Positions 53,286 to 59,783 of a stretch of DNA of 64,000 nt are shown piece after piece. Below the pieces are notes generated by a model, which did no database searches, was not told the origin of the DNA, and saw nothing but the letters and a program-made list of their open reading frames with translations. Source of the stretch: Marinobacterium iners. GTDB lineage: Bacteria > Pseudomonadota > Gammaproteobacteria > Pseudomonadales > Balneatricaceae. Location of the stretch: NCBI RefSeq assembly GCF_017310015.1, contig NZ_CP022297.1, positions 1,426,001 to 1,490,000 on the forward strand, read 5' to 3'. The translations under genes were made by a program, and so were the position numbers. The first letter of the stretch is position 1, and every line of letters begins with the position of its first letter.

Positions 53286-53328
53286 ACAGGTCAGGCTGAT
53301 CTGAAACGTTGAATATGAGGAAGACAGG

Positions 53329-53559
53329 ATGAAATTCACCATTTACGGCAGTGGTTGTGCCAAATGCAAACAGCTGACTGAAAACGCTGAGCAGGCCGCT
53401 AACGCCAAGGGAATCCACTTCGAGATCGAAAAGGTCACCGATACCAATGCCATTATCGATGCGGGTGTCATGCGCACACCGGCGCTGGCGATTGATGATG
53501 AGATTATGGTCGAAGGCAAAGTGGCCAGTCCGGACGAGATTCAGAAATTGCTGGGGTAA
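53329..53559 (+). CDS. Small thioredoxin/glutaredoxin-like protein (CxxC)
   Basis: This is a 76-residue single-domain thioredoxin fold with active site GSGCAKCKQL (Cys near 10 and 13) and cis-Pro segment MRTPALAIDDE. It belongs to the small TM0996/MTH895-like redox proteins often found beside ArsP-type permeases. It may reduce the disulfide of the upstream arsenate reductase or serve the permease. It lies 43 bp after the permease gene and 11 bp before the ACR3 gene. Confidence 0.86.
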   Translation: MKFTIYGSGCAKCKQLTENAEQAANAKGIHFEIEKVTDTNAIIDAGVMRTPALAIDDEIMVEGKVASPDEIQKLLG

Positions 53560-53570
53560 GCAAAAACGAA

Positions 53571-54593
53571 ATGGGTATTTTTGAACGTTATATGACCCTG
53601 TGGGTTGCACTGTGCATTCTCGCCGGCGTGGTGCTGGGCAACCTGGTTCCGGGCCTCTTTGGTGCGGTGGCAGAGCTGGAGTTTGCCCACGTCAATCTGG
53701 TAGTGGCGGTGTTCATCTGGGTGATGATCTACCCGATGATGGTGCAGATCGACTTCAGCTCGATCAAGGATGTGGGCAAGAAACCAAAGGGGTTGGTGCT
53801 GACACTGATCATCAACTGGCTGATCAAGCCCTTTACCATGGCCGCGCTGGGCTGGCTGTTTTTCCGTGTGATTTTTGCCGACTGGGTCGATCCGCAAACG
53901 GCGGGCGAGTATATCGCCGGCATGATTCTGCTTGGCGTGGCACCCTGTACCGCGATGGTGTTCGTCTGGAGCCAGCTGACCAAGGGTGATCCCAACTACA
54001 CGCTGGTGCAGGTATCGGTGAACGATATCATCATGATCTTCGCCTTTGCGCCGATCGCTGCCTTTCTGCTGGGTGTCAGCGATATCCATGTACCCTGGGA
54101 AACCCTGCTGCTGTCGGTGGTGCTCTATGTGGTGTTGCCGCTGGTGGCGGGGGTATTGACCCGTCACTGGCTGGAGCGCAAGGGCGACGGCGCCCGTCTG
54201 GACAGCTTGCTGCATGTACTCAAGCCCTGGTCGATTCTGGGCCTGCTGGCTACGGTGGTGCTGCTGTTCGGTTTTCAGGCGGAAACCATCATCGCCCAGC
54301 CACTCAGTATCGGCATGATCGCCATTCCGCTGCTGATCCAGACCTATGGCATCTTCATCATCGCTTATGCCGCTGCCTACTGGCTGCGACTGCCGCATAA
54401 CGTGGCAGCTCCGGCCTGCATGATCGGTACTTCCAACTTCTTCGAACTGGCCGTGGCTGTAGCGATCTCCCTGTTTGGCCTGCACTCGGGCGCAGCTTTG
54501 GCCACCGTGGTGGGCGTGCTGGTGGAAGTGCCGGTGATGCTGTCACTGGTGGCAATTGTCAATCGCACTCGGCACTGGTTCACCGGAATGTAA
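53571..54593 (+). CDS. acr3: ACR3-family arsenite efflux transporter
   Basis: This 340-residue membrane protein has ten helices. Family hallmarks are the Cys in GVAPCTAMVFVWSQLTKGD, essential for arsenite transport, PMMVQIDFSSIKDVGKKPKG and the late IGTSNFFELAVAVAISLFG. It extrudes As(III) formed by the upstream reductase using the proton gradient. It is placed in the middle of the arsenic operon. Confidence 0.93.
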   Translation: MGIFERYMTLWVALCILAGVVLGNLVPGLFGAVAELEFAHVNLVVAVFIWVMIYPMMVQIDFSSIKDVGKKPKGLVLTLIINWLIKPFTMAALGWLFFRVIFADWVDPQTAGEYIAGMILLGVAPCTAMVFVWSQLTKGDPNYTLVQVSVNDIIMIFAFAPIAAFLLGVSDIHVPWETLLLSVVLYVVLPLVAGVLTRHWLERKGDGARLDSLLHVLKPWSILGLLATVVLLFGFQAETIIAQPLSIGMIAIPLLIQTYGIFIIAYAAAYWLRLPHNVAAPACMIGTSNFFELAVAVAISLFGLHSGAALATVVGVLVEVPVMLSLVAIVNRTRHWFTGM

Positions 54594-54668
54594 CACAGGG
54601 ATGCTAGTGTCCATTTTATTTTTCACCTGTTTGTTTTTTTAACCGATTTTCAGTGAGGGAGTTACACC

Positions 54669-55670
54669 ATGACCATGAAGGTGGGGATCAACGGCTTCGG
54701 GCGCATGGGACGCCTGACCATGCGAGTGTTGTTTGAGCACAGCGACATCGAAATCGTACAGATCAACGATCCGGCCGGTGATGCCGCCACATTGGCACAC
54801 CTGATGAACTTCGATTCTGTGCACGGTCGCTGGCAGCATGAGGCGCTGGCCGAAGGCGAAAGTATGTTGATCGGCTCTCAGCGTATCGCGATCAGCCGCA
54901 ACAAGAGCATCGAAGAGACCGATTGGTCCGGCTGCGATCTGGTAATCGAAGCCTCTGGCAAGATGAAGAAGAAAGAGGTGCTGCAGGCCTATCTGGATCA
55001 GGGCGTGAAGCGGGTGGTGGTCACCGCGCCGGTGAAGCAGGAAGGCGTGCTGGATCTGGTGATGGGGGTGAACGATCATCTGTTTGATCCGGCGCAGCAC
55101 CGCATCGTCACGGCCGCGTCCTGCACCACCAACTGTCTGGCACCGGTGGTGAAGGTGATTCATGAGCAGCTGGGCATCAAGCACGGTTCCATGACCACCA
55201 TCCATGACATCACCAATACCCAGACCATTCTCGACGCGCCGCACAAGGATCTGCGTCGTGCCCGCGCCTGCGGCATGAGCCTGATTCCGACCACCACCGG
55301 CTCAGCCACCGCAATCACCCATATCTTCCCGGAGCTGAAGGGCAAGCTGAACGGTCACGCCATCCGTGTGCCGCTGGCCAACGCTTCGATCACCGACTGC
55401 GTGTTTGAAGTCGCCCGCGAGACAACCGTGGAAGAGGTCAACGCGATGCTGAAGGCCGCTGCCGAAGGCGAGCTGAAAGGGATTCTCGGATACGAGGAGC
55501 GCCCGCTGGTGTCGATCGATTACAAGACCGATCCACGCTCCGGTATCATCGATGCGCTCTCGACCATGGTGGTGAACGGCACTCACGTGAAGCTCTATGT
55601 CTGGTACGACAACGAGTGGGGCTACGCCAACCGCACCGCCGAACTGGCGTTGAAGGTAGGGCGTGCGTAA
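54669..55670 (+). CDS. ArsJ-associated glyceraldehyde-3-phosphate dehydrogenase
   Basis: This 333-residue GAPDH has an NAD site KVGINGFGRMGRLTMR and active-site Cys152 in ASCTTNCLAP with the partner His in a later segment. It is adjacent to arsJ with no gap. In this pairing GAPDH uses arsenate in place of phosphate to form the unstable 1-arseno-3-phosphoglycerate, which ArsJ exports, giving arsenate resistance. It differs from central metabolism enzymes mainly by context. A start at the second Met (54675) is possible. Confidence 0.9.
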   Translation: MTMKVGINGFGRMGRLTMRVLFEHSDIEIVQINDPAGDAATLAHLMNFDSVHGRWQHEALAEGESMLIGSQRIAISRNKSIEETDWSGCDLVIEASGKMKKKEVLQAYLDQGVKRVVVTAPVKQEGVLDLVMGVNDHLFDPAQHRIVTAASCTTNCLAPVVKVIHEQLGIKHGSMTTIHDITNTQTILDAPHKDLRRARACGMSLIPTTTGSATAITHIFPELKGKLNGHAIRVPLANASITDCVFEVARETTVEEVNAMLKAAAEGELKGILGYEERPLVSIDYKTDPRSGIIDALSTMVVNGTHVKLYVWYDNEWGYANRTAELALKVGRA

Positions 55671-56912
55671 ATGCTGAGCCGGCTTTCCCCCGCCATCCGC
55701 CAGTATCTGGTGGTCACCGGCAACTACTGGGCCTTTACCCTGACCGACGGCGCCCTGCGCATGCTGGTGGTGCTGCACTTTCACGGTCTGGGCTATTCTC
55801 CGCTGGAGATCGCACTGCTGTTTCTGTTCTACGAAATCTTCGGCGTGATCACCAATCTGGTGGGGGGCTGGCTCGGAGCCCACCTGGGTCTCAACCGCAC
55901 CATGAATATCGGTCTGGCGCTGCAGGTGATCGCCCTGACAATGTTGCTGGTGCCGGCCGCCTGGCTGACAGTGCCCTGGGTGATGGCGGCGCAGGCGCTG
56001 TCCGGCATCGCCAAGGATCTGAACAAGATGAGCGCCAAAAGCTCGATCAAGCTGCTGGTACCGGCGGATGCGCAGGGCACACTCTACAAATGGGTGGCGC
56101 TGCTGACCGGCTCGAAGAATGCGCTCAAGGGGGTGGGCTTTTTCCTTGGCGGTGCGTTGCTGATGTGGCTCGGCTTTGCCGGGGCTGTGGCCGCAATGGC
56201 TGCAGCGCTTACGCTTGTATGGCTGTCGAGTCTGGTGCTGCTGAAGCAGGACCTGGGCAAGGCGAAACACAAGCCGAAGTTTCGCGACATCTTTTCCAAA
56301 AGCTGCGCCATCAACATACTGTCGGCGGCACGGATGTTCCTGTTTGGGGCGCGTGATGTCTGGTTTGTGGTGGCCCTGCCAGTGTTTCTGTCGCAGACAC
56401 TGGGCTGGAATCACAGCCAGACCGGTGGCTTTCTGGCGCTCTGGGTGATCGGTTACGGCATGGTGCAGGCGCTTGCTCCCCGGCTGACCGGCAAGGCGGC
56501 CGGGAAGGTGCCTGACGGCGCTGCGGCGGTTGTCTGGGTCGCACTGCTGGCGCTTTTGCCGGCCCTGATAGCGTTGGGACTCCTGTACGAACTGAATCCT
56601 GCTGCCGTGCTGATCGGCGGCCTGTTGCTGTTCGGTGCAGTCTTTGCCGTCAATTCGTCGCTGCACAGTTATCTGATTGTGAGTTACGCAGGCAGTGACG
56701 GCGTATCGCTGGACGTGGGTTTTTACTACATGGCTAATGCCATGGGGCGTCTGATCGGTACGCTGCTGTCCGGCTGGGTATTCCAGTTGGCAGGTATGGG
56801 TAGCAGCGGTTTGCAGGCTTGCCTCTGGATTTCGACCGCCATGCTGGTCACGACGCTATTGATCTCCCTTGGCTTGCCACGGTTAAAAGGGCCTGACCTC
56901 GCACGCCGTTGA
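55671..56912 (+). CDS. arsJ: ArsJ organoarsenical efflux MFS permease
   Basis: This 413-residue major facilitator has twelve helices. The start (IRQYLVVTGNYWAFTLTDGA) and FGVITNLVGGWLGAHLGLN are characteristic of ArsJ. It directly follows the GAPDH gene (stop and ATG adjacent), the genetic signature of the 1-arseno-3-phosphoglycerate export system. It closes the plus-strand arsenic operon; no clear terminator hairpin is visible after it. Confidence 0.92.
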   Translation: MLSRLSPAIRQYLVVTGNYWAFTLTDGALRMLVVLHFHGLGYSPLEIALLFLFYEIFGVITNLVGGWLGAHLGLNRTMNIGLALQVIALTMLLVPAAWLTVPWVMAAQALSGIAKDLNKMSAKSSIKLLVPADAQGTLYKWVALLTGSKNALKGVGFFLGGALLMWLGFAGAVAAMAAALTLVWLSSLVLLKQDLGKAKHKPKFRDIFSKSCAINILSAARMFLFGARDVWFVVALPVFLSQTLGWNHSQTGGFLALWVIGYGMVQALAPRLTGKAAGKVPDGAAAVVWVALLALLPALIALGLLYELNPAAVLIGGLLLFGAVFAVNSSLHSYLIVSYAGSDGVSLDVGFYYMANAMGRLIGTLLSGWVFQLAGMGSSGLQACLWISTAMLVTTLLISLGLPRLKGPDLARR

Positions 56913-57034
56913 GCGTTATCAAGTACTGATTGAGCGCTGCAGCCGGTGAGTTAATAGACCCGTCGGTGGTGCTGTCATCAAACAGTCATCCCTCAGACAT
57001 ATCCTGCCGAGCGTAGTATGCATTTGGAGTCATT

Positions 57035-57424
57035 ATGCTTGGCACAGTCCGTTTTCGTATTCTGTTTTTTGCCTTCCTCTGCGTGCTGGCGCTGGCCGGT
57101 CTGGCTACGCTGGCCTGGAGTATCATTATCAAGGCTGAAGAAGCCTCCAATAACCTGATCCACACCAGCTTGGAGGAAACCTGGCTGCTGGTGGATCTTG
57201 AGCAGGATCACCGCAAGCTGCAGGACCTGTCCTATAAAACCAAGGCCCAGCTGTTGCTGTGGGATGAAATTGAACCGACTCATGCTGATTTGAAGCAGGC
57301 GCTGCCCAGTCATTGGCAGCGAATTGAAAACAATGTGGGCCTGAGCGCTTGGGCCGAAGCGCATCAGGCGGAGTTTGACCGTGTGATGGCGTATCTGGAT
57401 GCCATGGCCAAGGGCATCGTGTAG
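57035..57424 (+). pseudogene. Truncated membrane sensor-like gene (5' part), cut by prophage end
   Basis: The frame opens behind GGAG with one N-terminal membrane helix (about 8-30; RILFFAFLCVLALAGLATLA). About 95 residues rich in amphipathic helix follow (LDLEQDH-like, KTKAQLLLWDEIEPTH), resembling the extracytoplasmic CHASE4-like sensor start of GGDEF or kinase proteins. It then ends at TAG 57422-57424. That stop lies exactly where the prophage end begins (TGTAG from 57420), so the original gene continued to the far side of the prophage, outside the window. No downstream output domain remains, and its identity is a guess. Confidence 0.7.
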
Positions 57425-57428
57425 CGCG

Positions 57429-57467
57429 GCGCGAAAATTGGAACTAGTTTGCGCGAAAATTGGCACT
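57429..57467 (+). repeat. Two 17-bp direct repeats, probable phage transposase end sites (R1-R2 like)
   Basis: GCGCGAAAATTGGAACT (57429-57445) and GCGCGAAAATTGGCACT (57451-57467) differ at one position and start 22 bp apart, two helical turns. The CGAAAA core resembles the conserved inner part of MuA end-binding sites. No third copy was seen. Confidence 0.7.
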
Positions 57468-57473
57468 GGCTCG

Positions 57474-57740
57474 TTATTCTAAAATACGGAATCTAGTTTC
57501 ATTTACCAGCACATCAAGCGCGAATTCCACGTCCCGTAGATGGCTCGACCGGCAGTGGTCTTTCTGCCAAAAGAATATCCGGTTGATCGTGAGGTAGGCC
57601 AAGCGCCAGCCCGGTTGGTCTCGGTTGAGATAGCAGCGGGCGCTGACCGTCTGATCGTGGTGTCCGAACAACAGCCACAGATTCACCGTCTGGCTGGCCC
57701 AGGCGGCGACACGCAGCAGTTGCTGCCTCAGGCATCCCAT
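57474..57740 (-). CDS. Small conserved phage right-end protein
   Basis: This 88-residue protein has an N-terminal amphipathic/hydrophobic part (AAWASQTVNLWLLFGH) and a well-composed charged C-terminal part (QTVSARCYLNRDQPGW, FWQKDHCRSSHLRD). Similar short proteins occur beside tail-fibre genes in Pseudomonas-type phages without known function. It overlaps the upstream gene by 13 bp and is the last gene before the phage end. A lysis or accessory role cannot be judged. Confidence 0.65.
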   Translation of the reverse strand: MGCLRQQLLRVAAWASQTVNLWLLFGHHDQTVSARCYLNRDQPGWRLAYLTINRIFFWQKDHCRSSHLRDVEFALDVLVNETRFRILE

Positions 57741-58219
57741 TCCAGCGCCTCGATCTCAGCGTAGGTCGTGATCGCCCCGGACTGGATCTGCTGGGCGTAG
57801 GCCCCCTCCTGCGCGATCAGATTCATGCGCCGCAAGCCGATCTGGCGCAGAGCGGAATGCACGTCAGTCACGGGGACGTTGGGATGGTACGCCCCATCGC
57901 TGTCCTTCCAACTGGCGAATTCAGCCAGCTCGAACTCAGCTGCCGCCTGCAACGCCTCGTTCAGCGCCTGGCGGTTGCTCGCGGCCCCGGAGTGCCGGAT
58001 GCCGTTGATTGTGACGCCCTGATCCTCGGCGGCCTTGCGAGCCTCCTCCAGCGTGTATAGAAGCTGCTCAGTCGTGGGGACATGCACAACAGGCTCAGGC
58101 TCAACCACTTCCCACGGCCCATCAGGCCAATTCTCAGGATGTTCTCGCGGAATGGATGCGCCTAAATAATCGCGGCACTGGTTGTAGGTGCCAGTGAATT
58201 TGCCGTTTGTGAATTTCAT
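57728..58219 (-). CDS. Phage tail-fibre assembly-like protein (DUF4376 type)
   Basis: This 163-residue protein has a short N-terminal segment (NGKFTGTYNQCRDYLG), a Pro-rich linker and a helical C-terminal domain (TLEEARKAAEDQGVTING, RQIGLRRMNLIAQEGA) of the DUF4376 type common beside tail-fibre genes. It overlaps the LamG gene by 4 bp. It probably helps fold or attach the receptor-binding fibre. Confidence 0.72.
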   Translation of the reverse strand: MKFTNGKFTGTYNQCRDYLGASIPREHPENWPDGPWEVVEPEPVVHVPTTEQLLYTLEEARKAAEDQGVTINGIRHSGAASNRQALNEALQAAAEFELAEFASWKDSDGAYHPNVPVTDVHSALRQIGLRRMNLIAQEGAYAQQIQSGAITTYAEIEALEWDA

Positions 58220-58869
58220 GAGAAGTGCTCCGATATTTCGGCGGGAGTAAGCAATCGGTTGTATTCTGCATACTCCCAGAATTTACCGTCAAACCTGAAG
58301 TTGTAATGGTTGTTGTAGTTGCTACCTAGTCGTCTACCAGCTTCATCACCTTTATAATCAATTATGCCAATACCACTAGCAGAGTCAGCCAAGGAGCCGT
58401 TAACATACAGCTCCCCGACTCCTCCAGTATACTGTGCCACGATCTTGTATTGTGCGCTTGCTATAGCCGGAGCTTGTAATATTGTAAATGCACCATCATA
58501 CAAATAAAATTTGATGGTATTAGATTGGAATATCAGGGTTACAGCACCGTAACCACTGATCATGTGTACCACACCACTCTCATATGGCGCGGTGCGAATT
58601 GAGTCTGGTGTCACGTCAACAAAAAAAGAAAAGCTTTGAGGCTGTGCTGGCAGTGTTGGTACATCGACACGATCAGAACCGTCGAAATCCAAGTACCCTG
58701 GTCCATCTGTAGCGCCGTATATAGTTCCATCATTACTCCCGGTCTCGTCAATAAGCGTACCGCCGCTGATATTGTCCATCGTGTAATGTGCGAGCAGTCC
58801 GTCTGTCGGTATCCCACCCCCACCATTCTTCCGCGCCCCACTAGCCGCCCTCAATCTATGATGAAGCAT
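58216..58869 (-). CDS. Phage LamG/concanavalin-like tail adhesin
   Basis: This is a 217-residue protein with a LamG-type beta sandwich: LLAHYTMDNISGGTLIDETG, DGPGYLDFDGSDRVDVP, GVGELYVNGSLADSASG and a C-terminal LTPAEISEHF. These are typical of sugar-binding or receptor-binding domains at phage tail tips. ATG at 58869 follows GGAGG and overlaps the preceding stop (TAATG). The gene is visibly richer in A+T than its neighbours, which suggests exchange of a host-range module. The exact ligand is unknown. Confidence 0.75.
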   Translation of the reverse strand: MLHHRLRAASGARKNGGGGIPTDGLLAHYTMDNISGGTLIDETGSNDGTIYGATDGPGYLDFDGSDRVDVPTLPAQPQSFSFFVDVTPDSIRTAPYESGVVHMISGYGAVTLIFQSNTIKFYLYDGAFTILQAPAIASAQYKIVAQYTGGVGELYVNGSLADSASGIGIIDYKGDEAGRRLGSNYNNHYNFRFDGKFWEYAEYNRLLTPAEISEHFS

Positions 58870-59531
58870 TATCGACCTCCGCAATCAAAACCAACAACCT
58901 CAACACCGTCATGCACAAACTCTAAATAGTGAATCGCCGATAATGTCGGCACGTTTCCGTCAGACCACGCGCCTAACCCTGTATAACTGAGCGTGTATGT
59001 CGCACCACCCGTGACGCGATACATGACAGACTGACCAGCCGCGAGATCAGACAGATCTAACGTGGTGTTCGCACCAAGATTAAGCCGCTGTATACCGCCT
59101 GTTGAGCGATCGAGTGTCGCACCTGATGTGGCGTTTACGGTTTCGGCGTAATCCTTAATAAGACTGCCGGTTTCCAGCACGACTACCTCTTCAGGTGCGG
59201 CCCACGCAGATCCGCTGAATCGAAGTCGATGGCCGGTGTTCAGAACCTGAGCAACCCAGCCAGCACTCGCCGTGAAGAACTCCCAAGTATCCACGTTGTA
59301 TCGTGCGATCTTGCCGTCTTGCCCAGCCCACGCTCCTGTAGCGCCCGCGGGCACGATGTACCTGTCCCCCGAAGTTGGAGATGCGGGCACACTAGAAGTC
59401 GCAGATAACACCGTCAGTTGAATCAGGGCGTCAAGTTTTTTCAGGTTGGCATCCATCCCGGTGTTCCAGCCGGATTCACCGAGAGTCCAGCCATAGTTGA
59501 GCCCGAGGTTCGGGCCTTGAATCGCAGGCAT
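58869..59531 (-). CDS. Phage DUF2793 tail protein
   Basis: This 220-residue protein has a DUF2793 N-terminal half (GLNYGWTLGESGWNTGMD, VPASPTSGDRYIVPAGATGAW, GKIARYNVDTWEFF). This fold is found in distal tail or fibre proteins and in gene transfer agents. The C-terminal half (LDLSDLAAGQSVMYRVTGG) is a separate beta-rich module. It sits between an FN3-like protein and the LamG protein in a compact tail operon. Confidence 0.76.
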   Translation of the reverse strand: MPAIQGPNLGLNYGWTLGESGWNTGMDANLKKLDALIQLTVLSATSSVPASPTSGDRYIVPAGATGAWAGQDGKIARYNVDTWEFFTASAGWVAQVLNTGHRLRFSGSAWAAPEEVVVLETGSLIKDYAETVNATSGATLDRSTGGIQRLNLGANTTLDLSDLAAGQSVMYRVTGGATYTLSYTGLGAWSDGNVPTLSAIHYLEFVHDGVEVVGFDCGGR

Positions 59532-59543
59532 ATCCTATTCTCC

Positions 59544-59783
59544 TCAAGTCGCTGTAATCTGGATCTCGACACTCAGGGACTCGACAGCCCCCTTGAACGC
59601 AGAGACCCGGTAGTAGTAGACCTCCCCAACCACCGCCGTGGTGTCTACATAGCCGGTTTCATCCGGCCCTAACTCCGCGAGCGGTGCCGGCAGCGCGTCG
59701 TCTTGGATCGGAGATGCTGACCGATAAACTCGATGTCCGTCCTCGCTGGCGTTGAGATCAGTCCACACCAGTTCAACCGCCAT
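59544..59783 (-). CDS. Small phage FN3-like tail protein
   Basis: This is a 79-residue protein that reads as a single fibronectin type III-like domain (ELVWTDLNASEDGHRVYRSA, YYYRVSAFKGAVESLSVEI). The ATG at 59783 has GGAGG upstream and overlaps the end of the tail-tip gene by about 11 bp. It probably decorates or extends the tail tip. Confidence 0.68.
   Translation of the reverse strand: MAVELVWTDLNASEDGHRVYRSASPIQDDALPAPLAELGPDETGYVDTTAVVGEVYYYRVSAFKGAVESLSVEIQITAT

Noticed and set aside
55302..56666. Minus-strand open frame (454 codons) opposite gapdh-arsJ
   Set aside because: Gln/His/Arg-rich composition with no domain; it mirrors codon usage of the two real genes.
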